This document shows, piece after piece, positions 34,353 to 42,516 of a DNA stretch of 64,000 nucleotides. The notes under the pieces are model-generated. The model saw nothing but the letters and a program-made list of their open reading frames with translations, made no database searches and was not told where the DNA came from. This stretch comes from Alteraurantiacibacter aquimixticola (GTDB lineage: Bacteria; Pseudomonadota; Alphaproteobacteria; Sphingomonadales; Sphingomonadaceae), in the NCBI RefSeq assembly GCF_004965515.1, contig NZ_SSHH01000001.1:1-64000 (forward strand), in the 5' to 3' direction. How positions within the stretch are numbered: the stretch's first letter is position 1; every line of letters begins with the position of its first letter. Position numbers and translations under genes: made by a program.

Positions 34353-35141
34353 ATGGCTGACCCGCAAGCGGACAAGGCAGCTACTACTGCCGATGAGACG
34401 GTCAAGGCGGCACGCGTGACCGTGCGCATTCTCGAGCAGCTTGCCACGCATGACGAAATGGGCGTGACCGAGCTTGCGCGCGAGACAGGCATGAACAAGG
34501 CACGCGCCTTTCGCTACCTGCGCACGCTGGTGGCGCTGGGCTATGCCATCCAGTTCGAGGGCAGCGAGCGCTATGCGCGCGGCCCCAAGATGCAGGCGCT
34601 GGCCCGCGTCATCGGCCAGTCTGCGGAGGAAGGCGTGGTCGATCTCGCCCGCCCGGTGCTGCAGCGGCTGCACGAGACTTTCGATCACACTTTCAACCTG
34701 TCGCTGGTCTATGGCGATTCCGTCACCATCGTGGAGACACTGCCCGGAAGGGGGCTGGTGGGGATCGTCGTGCAGGTGAACCAGCAATTGCCGCTCCATT
34801 CCACCGCGGCCGGAAAATTGCTGCTGGCCGACCGGCTGGAACGCAGCGGAGACCTACCTTGCGGGGAGCTGGAACGCTTCACCCCGCACACCATCCTCGA
34901 CCGCGAAGCGCTGCGCCGGGATATCGAGGACGTCGTCCGCAAGGGCTGGGCGGATGCGCCCGAGGAGGTCGTGCTGGGCATCAACGCTGTAAGCGTTCCG
35001 ATCCATGATCACAGGGGCGAACTGGTGGCCATGCTGACAGCGATGGATTCGATCCAGTTCATCACCCGCGAGCCTTCACAAACCCTGGTCGAGACCTTGC
35101 GCGATGCCGCGGCCGAGGTCAGCGCGGCTCTTACAGTCTAG
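34353..35141 (+). CDS. IclR-family transcriptional regulator
   Basis: 262 residues from the ATG at 34353, the start that gives the usual family length. Frames open further back (34239 has GAGGAGGGG directly before it; 34269 is also possible), but those codons look unlike coding sequence. HTH: MGVTELARETGMNKARAFRY. Effector domain LPLHSTAAGKLLLADRL and GINAVSVPIHDHRGELVAML is typical of IclR. Same strand as the catabolic genes before it and the aldolase after it (12 bp), so it likely controls the cluster from the TonB receptor onward. Effector unknown. Confidence 0.92.
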   Translation: MADPQADKAATTADETVKAARVTVRILEQLATHDEMGVTELARETGMNKARAFRYLRTLVALGYAIQFEGSERYARGPKMQALARVIGQSAEEGVVDLARPVLQRLHETFDHTFNLSLVYGDSVTIVETLPGRGLVGIVVQVNQQLPLHSTAAGKLLLADRLERSGDLPCGELERFTPHTILDREALRRDIEDVVRKGWADAPEEVVLGINAVSVPIHDHRGELVAMLTAMDSIQFITREPSQTLVETLRDAAAEVSAALTV

Positions 35142-35153
35142 GGAGAGAGGCGG

Positions 35154-35909
35154 ATGCAGAACCTTGTCGAACGGGTGCAGGCGGAAGGGCGCGGGCTGCT
35201 GGGCACATGGGTCAAGATCCCGTCCTTCGAGACTGTCCAGCTGATCGGCCATGCCGGCTTCGACTTCGTCGTCATCGACATGGAACACGCGCCGCACTCG
35301 CTGGACCGCGCCAATGAGCTGGTCTTCTGTGCGCAGGCGATGGGCATGGCCGCTTTGGTGCGCATGCCGGACCAGCTCGGATCGACCATCCAGCCACTGC
35401 TCGATGGCGGGGCGGACGGGCTGCTGGTGCCGCGCGTTACCAGTACCAATGTCGCCGATGCCATCAGCCGTCGCATGGTCTTCGCCCCCAAGGGAGAGCG
35501 CGGCCTTGGTACCACCTCGCGTGCCGGGCGCTGGGGGCTCGCGCCGATGGAAGACTATTTGAAGCGCGGCGACGAGCAAGTGCTGCGCATGATCCAGCTG
35601 GAGGATTGGGCATCGGTCGAGCGGGCGGCGGAATTTGCCGCCCTCCCGCATGTGAACGGCCTCTTCATCGGCCATGGCGACCTTTTCCTGTCCAGCGGCA
35701 AGCCCGCCAGCGACCCGGCAGTGCGCGAACTGACCGCGGCCATGCTGGCTGCAACCAAGGAAGCGGGCATCGCCTCGGGCGTCGCAGTTGGATCGCCCGA
35801 GGAAGCGCGCAGCCATCTCGAGCAAGGCTTCTCGCTGGTCATGCTGAGCAACGACACGACCCTGTTCGGCCAGGCCGTGGCCGAAGCCGCTGCGGCAGCG
35901 CGGGCCTAA
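35154..35909 (+). CDS. HpcH/HpaI-family aldolase
   Basis: 251 residues. Divalent-metal class II pyruvate aldolase fold: VVIDMEHAPHSLD near the N-terminus, MAALVRMPD (arginine of the active site), GADGLLVPRVTS, and the Glu/Asp metal ligands in MIQLEDWASVE and LFIGHGDLFLS. The family splits 4-hydroxy-2-oxo acids into pyruvate and an aldehyde, the last step of many meta-cleavage pathways. GGGAGAG ribosome-binding site. Its stop overlaps the convergent SDR gene by 4 nt. Confidence 0.92.
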   Translation: MQNLVERVQAEGRGLLGTWVKIPSFETVQLIGHAGFDFVVIDMEHAPHSLDRANELVFCAQAMGMAALVRMPDQLGSTIQPLLDGGADGLLVPRVTSTNVADAISRRMVFAPKGERGLGTTSRAGRWGLAPMEDYLKRGDEQVLRMIQLEDWASVERAAEFAALPHVNGLFIGHGDLFLSSGKPASDPAVRELTAAMLAATKEAGIASGVAVGSPEEARSHLEQGFSLVMLSNDTTLFGQAVAEAAAAARA

Positions 35910-36691
35910 AGCGCGCCGATATAGCCGCCGTCGAGCGGCAGGACATGCGCATTGACATAGGCGCCCGCGCGCGAGGCGAGGAAGATCACCGCGCCCTGCG
36001 CATCCTCGGCAGCCCCCGCCCGCCCGGCAGGGATATAGGCGGCGATGCTCTTCTGCGTCGCTTCGCTTTCGGTGTCGTGCATTTGCGAAGGGAATGGACC
36101 CGGCGCGATCGCGTTGACGGTGATGTTGTCCGACGCGAAGGACTTGGCGAGCGAACGCGTGACCTGGTGGATCGCGGCTTTCGACGCGCCATAGGGATGC
36201 GCCTCCCAACCCGGCACGTGCAAGCCCCCGATGGAGCCGATATTGATGATCCTTGCCGGGTCCCCGGGCCGCGCAGCCATGCGCAATTGCGGCAGCAGGG
36301 CTTTGACCAGGAATACCGGCGCGCGCAGGTTCACGGCCATCAGCGCGTCCCAGTCTTCTTCGGAGAGGCTTGCAAGCTCGCCGCCGCAATTGGTCCCGGC
36401 ATTGTTCACCAGCAAGTGCAGCCGGTCTTCGCGCTCGGCGAAGGCGCGCGCGAGCGCCGCAGGCGCATCGGGGTCGGCAAAATCCGCCTCCAGCCCGACC
36501 ACCTCTCCGCCGCTTTCCTCTGCCAGCCGCGCTGCTGCATCCTGCGCGCGGGAAAGCTCGCGCCCGGTCACATAGGTGCGCACGCCGCGCCCAGCGAGGC
36601 CCGAGGCGATCATGGCCCCGATGCCGCTGGTCCCACCCGTCACAAGGGCGGTTTTTCCGCGCAGCGAGAATAGCGGATCGGTTTCTTCCAT
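35906..36691 (-). CDS. Short-chain dehydrogenase/reductase
   Basis: 261 residues from the ATG at 36691 (GGGAG about eight bases upstream); the frame extends to 36748 without support. Motifs: TGGTSGIGAM, NNAGTNCGG, Ser in NIGSIGG and YGASKAAIHQ with the intact Tyr-Lys pair. C-terminal LPLDGGYIGAL. Similar to gluconate 5-dehydrogenase/3-oxoacyl reductase type SDRs. Transcribed towards the aldolase gene and divergent from the AraC-type gene at 37045. Confidence 0.9.
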   Translation of the reverse strand: MEETDPLFSLRGKTALVTGGTSGIGAMIASGLAGRGVRTYVTGRELSRAQDAAARLAEESGGEVVGLEADFADPDAPAALARAFAEREDRLHLLVNNAGTNCGGELASLSEEDWDALMAVNLRAPVFLVKALLPQLRMAARPGDPARIINIGSIGGLHVPGWEAHPYGASKAAIHQVTRSLAKSFASDNITVNAIAPGPFPSQMHDTESEATQKSIAAYIPAGRAGAAEDAQGAVIFLASRAGAYVNAHVLPLDGGYIGAL

Positions 36692-37044
36692 GGTGGTCTC
36701 CCGGGTCTTGCGGGCACCAGCATAAGAGGCGGATTTCCGCCGCTTCAAGCGCCAATCGCCAGATGCGAAAATATACTTGCCGCGGCAAATTCACGCGCCG
36801 CGATGGTCAAGCGGGCAGGCCTGTTGCCCCTAGGATGGAACCATGCGCCAGGTGCTTGGGCGCAGCTCCCCAAGGGCGGGGTCGTGTTCAGCGCGGCTCC
36901 GCCCTTTTGGCGTCCGGCCTTACGTTGCGCTGCAATAAATGAAACAGTGTTTCAAAAACTTGACTTAAGGTCGGTTTTCCGGATAGACCTGCGCAAAATA
37001 AAGGCGACCGGAAAAACTGGCGCCAACAGGCGGAGAGGGTCTGG
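36692..37044. other. 353-bp divergent region between SDR and AraC-type gene
   Basis: No gene. It contains the palindrome TGAAACAGTGTTTCA at 36940-36954, abutting TTGACT (36960-36965) with ATAGAC 17 bases later (36983-36988), a plausible promoter for the AraC-type gene. The minus-strand promoter of the SDR gene is not obvious. Confidence 0.5.
36940..36988 (+). promoter_or_regulatory. Palindromic operator plus sigma70-like promoter
   Basis: TGAAACAGTGTTTCA (36940-36954) is a perfect 7-1-7 palindrome of the size TetR-type or similar dimers bind. TTGACT and ATAGAC at 17-bp spacing follow at once. A protein bound to the palindrome would touch the -35 box. Confidence 0.5.
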
Positions 37045-38010
37045 ATGGAACTTCTGAGCACGAAGGGCCTGCCGGTAAACGGCAGGGCCGCAGCTTGGGC
37101 GGAGCTTTATGCGACGCGGATGAGCGCTTGCGAGTTCACGCCGCAGGATGGCGGTGAATTCGCCGCCGAATTGAGGATTGGCAGCCTTGGTCCGGTCAAG
37201 CTCGCCCGCTTGCAGCTCGACCGCTGCAGCGTGGAGCGGCGGGCCAGCCACATCACCCAGAATTCGCAGCGTTTGTACAACTTCCTGCTGCAGGCCGAAG
37301 GATCGAGCATCTTTTATCATTGCGGCCGGGAAGCCGAACTTGTCGCAGGCGACTTCGTCCTCTGCGATACCGGCCTGCCGCATTTCTTCCGCACGGAGGA
37401 TCACTCGACCACGGTGATGGTGCGCGTGCCGGGCGAGACGCTGCGTTCCTACCTGCCGACGCCGGAGCAATTTTGCGGCCAGCTGCTGGGCAGGGCGAGC
37501 GGGCTGACCGGGACGATCGCGGCCATGGTGCGCGAATTGAGCAGCGGCGAAGCGGGGATCGATGCGAATTGCGAAGACCGCGTCGCGCGCTACCTGCTGG
37601 AGATGATCTCCATGGCCTATACAGCCGGGATAAGCCCAAGCGAGGATGCCGAGGCCACGGCGATCGCGTGGCAGCGGCACAAGACCGTGCTCTGCTATAT
37701 CGAGGATAATCTGCGCGATCCCGAGCTGTCGCCGGCGACGATCTCCGAACGGCTGAAAGTGTCGCCGCGCTACCTGCGCGCGGTGTTCTCGCCCGGCGGC
37801 GAGAAGATGGGCGCATACATCCTGCGCCGCCGGCTGGAGGAATGCGCGCGCCAGATGGCCAACCCCGCGTGGAAAGCGCATACGCTGACCGAGATCGCCT
37901 TTTCATGGGGCTTTAACAGCGCGGCGCATTTCACCCGCACCTTCCACGAGAAATACGGAATGGCCCCGCGCGAATATCGCCGGGTCATGCTGATGAAGGA
38001 CTGCGCCTGA
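37045..38010 (+). CDS. AraC-family transcriptional regulator (FeaR-like)
   Basis: 321 residues, with GGAGAGGG before the ATG. The N-terminal AraC-binding-like sensor resembles that of FeaR-type activators (LYNFLLQAEGSSIFYHCGRE, HFFRTEDHSTTVMVRVPG). C-terminal double HTH: SPATISERLKVSPRYLRAVF and LTEIAFSWGFNSAAHFTRTF, then HEKYGMAPREYRRVM. It lies beside the flavoprotein/cytochrome operon, converging on it with a 2-bp gap, and upstream of no other gene on its strand. Likely a local regulator of SDR or flavoprotein genes. Confidence 0.92.
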   Translation: MELLSTKGLPVNGRAAAWAELYATRMSACEFTPQDGGEFAAELRIGSLGPVKLARLQLDRCSVERRASHITQNSQRLYNFLLQAEGSSIFYHCGREAELVAGDFVLCDTGLPHFFRTEDHSTTVMVRVPGETLRSYLPTPEQFCGQLLGRASGLTGTIAAMVRELSSGEAGIDANCEDRVARYLLEMISMAYTAGISPSEDAEATAIAWQRHKTVLCYIEDNLRDPELSPATISERLKVSPRYLRAVFSPGGEKMGAYILRRRLEECARQMANPAWKAHTLTEIAFSWGFNSAAHFTRTFHEKYGMAPREYRRVMLMKDCA

Positions 38011-38012
38011 CG

Positions 38013-38411
38013 TTAGTCCGTTGCGGGCGTGTTCAGGGCTGCCGTGGCCGCGAGATAGGCGGCGAGCTCCTCGATCTGCGCATCGGTCAGCTCGGCCTTG
38101 CGGAACATCGGCATGGCTCCGCTGCCGCGCCGCACGAATAGCGTGAGCACCGGTGCGGAGAGGTCGCTGCGCAGTTCAAGCGCGGCAGGAAGCGCGCCCT
38201 CATATTTCGCGGCGAGCGCGGCGGTGCCCGGCAGCATCGGAGAGCCGTCATCGCCGGGCCCGGTGCCGTGGCAGGGGGCGCATTGCCGGGCGAAGACTTG
38301 CTGTCCGGGCAGGTCCGCCCGCTCGATATCGCGCACCGGCTCTCGCGCGGCGGCGACGCCGAGGAGGAGGGTGGAGGCGGCCAGTGTGCCGAGGGTCAGC
38401 CTTATGCTCAT
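38013..38411 (-). CDS. Exported monohaem c-type cytochrome (module A)
   Basis: 132 residues. Signal peptide (LGTLAASTLLLGVAAA), haem motif CAPCH in ARQCAPCHGTG, and a distal Met in GAMPMFRKAEL. Ends with the usual helix (IEELAAYLAA). ATGA overlap with the stop of the upstream flavoprotein gene. The pair resembles the flavocytochrome p-cresol methylhydroxylase / eugenol hydroxylase, in which this subunit takes electrons from the covalent FAD. Last gene of the operon. Confidence 0.9.
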   Translation of the reverse strand: MSIRLTLGTLAASTLLLGVAAAREPVRDIERADLPGQQVFARQCAPCHGTGPGDDGSPMLPGTAALAAKYEGALPAALELRSDLSAPVLTLFVRRGSGAMPMFRKAELTDAQIEELAAYLAATAALNTPATD

Positions 38412-40021
38412 GCTCGGAACCTCCGCGGCCAGATCCCGCCGCGGCCCGGAGCGATGATGCCATCGGGGTCAATCGCATCCTTCAGCTGCTCGTGGAAGCG
38501 GCGCAATATGTGGTTGTTGAAGCTGTAGGTGCCCGCCACGTCATCCTGATAGATCGGTGCGGCGCGATAGTCGCCCCAGCCATGTTCGGCAGCAACCGCG
38601 ACGCATTTCTTCATCGCCGCATGGGTGATCGCATTATGCGCGGGATCGTCATGCTTGATGCTGGGCGCGAAGACCATCTGGAAGGTATGCGTGTGCCAGA
38701 ATAGCGGAGTGGTCAGCGCGTTGAAGAAGGGCGGCAGCGTCGGGAATTCCTTCATCGCATCGCCCAGCACGCGCTGCACCTCGAACACCGCCTCACCCGT
38801 ACGCGGGAGGACGGGGAAGAAGCCGACATGGCCGTCGTCACGCACGATCTTCCACGCGCCGAGGCTGGGCACGCCCAAGGATCGGCGGCGCTTGATGCTG
38901 GTCTGCCAGGGCTGGGTGGTGTTGTTCAGCTGCTCTTCGGTGGCAGGCATCGGGAAGTGGTCGCCTTCGAAGCTCGCCGCGCCGGGAATGTCCGAAAGGA
39001 TGCGATCCTTGGCATAGTGCCAGTTTTCGAGCGTCGCCTTTTCAGGGCCGAAGAATTGCAGTTCCACCTGCCAGTTATGCAGGCCCGCATCGCTCGCCGC
39101 CGCATCCATTTCCGCATCGGAGGGGCCGCCGGTCCTGGTTGCCAGCGCCATGAAATCCGCATTGCCCATCAGCGCGGAGAGGGGCGAGCCATATTCGACC
39201 TCCCCAATCAGCCCGCTGTCGGACAGGTAGTTCACATGGTTCACCAGCTTCACGAAGTCGCGCCGGCGCGGCACGGTGATAAGGGCGCTGCGGTAATATT
39301 CGGGCAGCGGCAGCAGGCGGAAACCCATCTTGGTCACCACGCCGAAATTGCCTTGCGCGAACAGGCCCGCCGGGTCCGGTCCGAAGCCGTAAGGGTATTC
39401 CTGCCAGGTGTCGGAGCCGGGCAGCGCACCCATGCCGGTGCGCATCACCTCGCCATCGGGCAGCACCACTTCCATCCCGCAATGCGCGCCGAAATGGTCG
39501 CGGAAATGCGGCATGGTGTAGCCGACACCGCGTTCCAGCGAGTTGCCGACCGGCGAGCCCCAACCGGGATCGGGGCAATCGAGCATCAGCTTGAGGCCGC
39601 GCTCCTGGATTTCGCGATAGAGGTCGAAATAGGAGACGCCTGGTTCCACCAGGCAATAGGCGCGCTCCTCATTTACCTCGATCACGCGGTTCATGCGCTT
39701 GAGATCGAGCACGACCGAGCCGTTCACATTCGGCGAAGGGCCGCCATAGCCAAAGTTCTTGCCGGTCGAGATCGGGAAGAGCGGCACGCGGTGGCGGCGG
39801 GCGATTCGCACCACTTCGCTGACCTGCTCCACGTTCTCCGGCGCGACGGCGGCGCTGGCATGGCGTTCCTCGCCCGTGTTCCAGACGGGGCTGAAGCTGT
39901 CGCGATAGGGGAACATGTCCGCCTCTCCCGACCACACCCAGTCCGCACCGACCGTGCCGCGCAATTCTTCGAGGAAGGCGGCAAAGCCCGCCTCGTCCAT
40001 ATCCGGCGGCAATAGGCTCAT
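38408..40021 (-). CDS. VAO/p-cresol-methylhydroxylase-type FAD oxidoreductase A
   Basis: 537 residues from the ATG at 40021, which overlaps the stop of the Tat-protein gene (ATGA). FAD-binding PCMH-type domain: VPLFPISTGKNFGYGGPSPN with the pyrophosphate-binding GYGG, LDLKRMNRVIEVNEERAYCLV and VEPGVSYFDLYRE. C-terminal cap domain HTFQMVFAPS. The family oxidises para-alkyl or hydroxymethyl phenols via a quinone methide. No signal peptide, as in flavoprotein subunits exported or assembled with their cytochrome. A paralogue (B) lies at 40841-42430. Substrate unknown. Confidence 0.92.
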   Translation of the reverse strand: MSLLPPDMDEAGFAAFLEELRGTVGADWVWSGEADMFPYRDSFSPVWNTGEERHASAAVAPENVEQVSEVVRIARRHRVPLFPISTGKNFGYGGPSPNVNGSVVLDLKRMNRVIEVNEERAYCLVEPGVSYFDLYREIQERGLKLMLDCPDPGWGSPVGNSLERGVGYTMPHFRDHFGAHCGMEVVLPDGEVMRTGMGALPGSDTWQEYPYGFGPDPAGLFAQGNFGVVTKMGFRLLPLPEYYRSALITVPRRRDFVKLVNHVNYLSDSGLIGEVEYGSPLSALMGNADFMALATRTGGPSDAEMDAAASDAGLHNWQVELQFFGPEKATLENWHYAKDRILSDIPGAASFEGDHFPMPATEEQLNNTTQPWQTSIKRRRSLGVPSLGAWKIVRDDGHVGFFPVLPRTGEAVFEVQRVLGDAMKEFPTLPPFFNALTTPLFWHTHTFQMVFAPSIKHDDPAHNAITHAAMKKCVAVAAEHGWGDYRAAPIYQDDVAGTYSFNNHILRRFHEQLKDAIDPDGIIAPGRGGIWPRRFRA

Positions 40022-40419
40022 GCGGCAACGCTCGGATGATGCGGAGCGATGACCCAGCTGACCGGCGCGACACCGCGCGCATCGGGCTCTGCCAACGGCG
40101 TACGGGTGACCACGCGGCGGCCCTGGTGGGTAGCAAGTGTTTCCAGCACGAACAGCGCATCCGACCCGGTGATCCCGCCCAGCACGAAGCCACGCTCGCG
40201 CCAGCGCGCATCGAGCACTTCGTACCACACGCGCGTGACATCGCCCGCAAAGCGCATCACCGGAACCCCGGCATGGAGCGGCGCGTCATCGAACGGGAAG
40301 CGCTCATCCACCAGCAGCGCGTCGAGGCCCTGCGGTGCGGCGGCAAAGGCGGCCTGCGATCCGGCGGCAAGCGCGGGGGCGACCATGCCCCATTTGATCA
40401 GGTCGCGGCGGGTAATCAT
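40018..40419 (-). CDS. Tat-exported small protein of unknown function
   Basis: 133 residues. It starts MITRRDLIKWGMVAPALAAG, a clear twin-arginine signal with cleavage near AFAA. The mature ~105 residues form no domain I recognise, though WYEVLDARWRERGFVLGGIT suggests a compact mixed fold. It is coupled by ATGA overlaps to the cytochrome upstream and to flavoprotein A downstream, so it is probably a dedicated partner, maturation factor or chaperone for the flavocytochromes. Confidence 0.8.
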   Translation of the reverse strand: MITRRDLIKWGMVAPALAAGSQAAFAAAPQGLDALLVDERFPFDDAPLHAGVPVMRFAGDVTRVWYEVLDARWRERGFVLGGITGSDALFVLETLATHQGRRVVTRTPLAEPDARGVAPVSWVIAPHHPSVAA

Positions 40420-40844
40420 TCGCTACTTCCCCCATGAAGTTGCACCATCTCGTCCGCCAGCAAGGGCGTGTGCGCGCCGCGATCTTCCAGTGGGGCGGTG
40501 AGATAGGCTGAGAGCTGCGCCAGCTCGGCATCGGAAATCTCGGTCGGGCGGAAAGGCGGCATCCAGGCGACGCCATTGCGCACGAACACGCCGATCACCG
40601 GCGCGGAAAGATCCGTGCGGTCCTCCAGCGCGGCGGGAATGTCCGAGCCGTCATACTTGGCGGCAAGCGACATGGTGCCCGGCAGGCTCGGCTCGGCCGC
40701 ATGGCAGGGTGCGCACCAATGGGCGTAGACGGCCTTGCCCTCCGCCAGCTCGGGCGCGGCGGGACCCGTGCGCACCGCATCCTGCGCGGCGACCGCGCCG
40801 ACACCGGCGGCAAGCAAGGCGGCACTCGCCAGCAGCAGCCTCAT
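40416..40844 (-). CDS. Exported monohaem c-type cytochrome (module B)
   Basis: 142 residues. Signal peptide MRLLLASAALLAAGVGAVAA, haem motif CAPCH in AHWCAPCHAAE, likely Met ligand in VAWMPPFRP. ATGA overlaps connect it to flavoprotein B upstream and to the Tat protein downstream. It is similar in pattern to the module A cytochrome (AAKYDGSDIPAALEDRTDLS versus AAKYEGALPAALELRSDLS). Electron acceptor of flavoprotein B, by analogy to PCMH. Confidence 0.9.
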   Translation of the reverse strand: MRLLLASAALLAAGVGAVAAQDAVRTGPAAPELAEGKAVYAHWCAPCHAAEPSLPGTMSLAAKYDGSDIPAALEDRTDLSAPVIGVFVRNGVAWMPPFRPTEISDAELAQLSAYLTAPLEDRGAHTPLLADEMVQLHGGSSE

Positions 40845-42430
40845 GCTCCCCTCCCTTCGCGCAGATGCTTCGGCCAGACACCATAGCGGCCGGCGGACAG
40901 GATGCCATTGGGATCGAGCGCGTCCTTGATCGCCTCGTTCACGCGGCGCAGCTTGTGGTCGCCGAAGCTGTAGGCGCCCATCACATCGTCCATGAAGGCG
41001 GGCGGGCAGCGATATTCGCCCCAGCCATGCTCGGCGCAAATGTCGATGATCTCGCGCACGGCCTCGCGCAAATGCTGGTTGCGGGCGGGGTCCTTGTAGA
41101 CCGGCACGGCGGCGAAGAGGACGAAGCTGCGCGTCCAGCAGGTGACGGCGGGGGCGAACATGAACAGGTCCAGCCCCAGCCGCTCGCATTCGCGGCGCAT
41201 CACGCGGTTGGCATCGATAATGCCCTTGCCCGATCGCGGTATCACGGCGGAGAACCAGATATGCCCGTCGCTGGGATTGAAATCGCCATAGCCGCGCGAT
41301 CCGACATTGAAGATTTCGAGCGAGGGAATGCCGAAGCGCGGCTTGTGGATGCGCTCCATATCCTCGGCACTGATCGGCAGGTCGACGAAGCTCTGTTCGG
41401 CAAAGCGCACGCCGGGGATATGGGCAAAGCGCGACTGCACATATTCCCACTGCGCCCGGATGACTTTCTCTGGGCCATAGAAATTGGGCGAGAAGCTCCA
41501 GGCGGGAATGCCGCTTTCTTCCACCATGCGGTTCATTTCCGCAGCATCGGGCACCATGGCCATGACGATCGGATTGCCTTGCGTCAGCACGGGTGAGCTG
41601 AAGCCCGGCATGCCGTTGAAGATATTGCCATATTCCAGTTCATTGGCGATGCGGACCAGCTCTTCGAGATCCTCGTATCGCATCACGCTGACGCTGGCGG
41701 AAAGCCATGCCTCGGGCCGCGGGAACATCCAGAAGCCCATCTTGGTGACGACGCCCAGCGTGCTCTGGCGGAACAGCCCGTCCATGCAGGGGCCGATCCC
41801 CATGCGATATTGCTGCCAGGTCTCGCTGCCGGGCAGTGCGCCCATACCGGTGCGGAAAAGCTCGCCATCGGCCATCACCGCCTCGATCCCGCAGACCGCC
41901 TCGAAATGCCCGCGATAGCCCTGCACGGTATAGCCGCCGCCTGAATCGAGCGCATTGCCGACCAGTGAGCCCCAGCCCGGATCGGGCACCGACATCATCA
42001 GCTTGGAGCCGCTTTCCTGCAAATGGCGGTACATGTCGAAGAAGGAGACGCCCGGTTCGACGAGGCAGGAGCAATTGTCCTCATTCACCTCGATCACGCG
42101 GTTCATGCGCTTGAGGTCCAGAACCACGCTGCCCGACAGCACCGGGGCCGAACCGCCATAGCCGAGATTGCGCCCGGTGGAGATCGGATAGATCGGGATG
42201 CGCCGTTCATTGGCGATGCGGACGACCTGCTGTACCTCCTCCACATTGGCGGGGGCCACAGCGGCGCTGGCGACCTTTTCCTCAGGCTCGCCCCACAGGA
42301 CCGAGTAAAAGTCGCGATAGGTGTTGAGATCGGCCGGCTGGTCGAACACCCAGTCCGCGCCGACGGCGGAGCGCATGGCGGAAAGCCCGTCGGCGAAATC
42401 CGCAGCGCTCATATTGGGCGGTGTGGCCAT
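40841..42430 (-). CDS. VAO/p-cresol-methylhydroxylase-type FAD oxidoreductase B
   Basis: 529 residues from the ATG at 42430, with GGGAGAG seven bases upstream; the frame reaches 42448. PCMH-type FAD domain: IPIYPISTGRNLGYGGSAPV, LDLKRMNRVIEVNEDNC, VEPGVSFFDMY, DPGWGSLVGNALDSGGGYT. Paralogue of protein A. First gene of the five-gene operon (B, cytochrome, Tat protein, A, cytochrome), with its promoter at 42464-42492. Confidence 0.92.
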   Translation of the reverse strand: MATPPNMSAADFADGLSAMRSAVGADWVFDQPADLNTYRDFYSVLWGEPEEKVASAAVAPANVEEVQQVVRIANERRIPIYPISTGRNLGYGGSAPVLSGSVVLDLKRMNRVIEVNEDNCSCLVEPGVSFFDMYRHLQESGSKLMMSVPDPGWGSLVGNALDSGGGYTVQGYRGHFEAVCGIEAVMADGELFRTGMGALPGSETWQQYRMGIGPCMDGLFRQSTLGVVTKMGFWMFPRPEAWLSASVSVMRYEDLEELVRIANELEYGNIFNGMPGFSSPVLTQGNPIVMAMVPDAAEMNRMVEESGIPAWSFSPNFYGPEKVIRAQWEYVQSRFAHIPGVRFAEQSFVDLPISAEDMERIHKPRFGIPSLEIFNVGSRGYGDFNPSDGHIWFSAVIPRSGKGIIDANRVMRRECERLGLDLFMFAPAVTCWTRSFVLFAAVPVYKDPARNQHLREAVREIIDICAEHGWGEYRCPPAFMDDVMGAYSFGDHKLRRVNEAIKDALDPNGILSAGRYGVWPKHLREGRGA

Positions 42431-42463
42431 GAATTGTCTCTCCCTCATCGCAATTCATACGGG

Positions 42464-42492
42464 TGTATAAGTGGCGTCCAGCGGTGGGGCAA
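42464..42492 (-). promoter_or_regulatory. Sigma70-like promoter of the flavocytochrome operon
   Basis: On the minus strand TTGCCC (42492-42487) and TATACA (42469-42464) are 17 bp apart, 34 bp before the ATG at 42430. A partial dyad ATACGGGTGTAT overlaps the -10 box. Good spacing, one imperfect -35. Confidence 0.55.
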
Positions 42493-42516
42493 TGCGCCCG
42501 ATTGTCTCGTCGCGGG

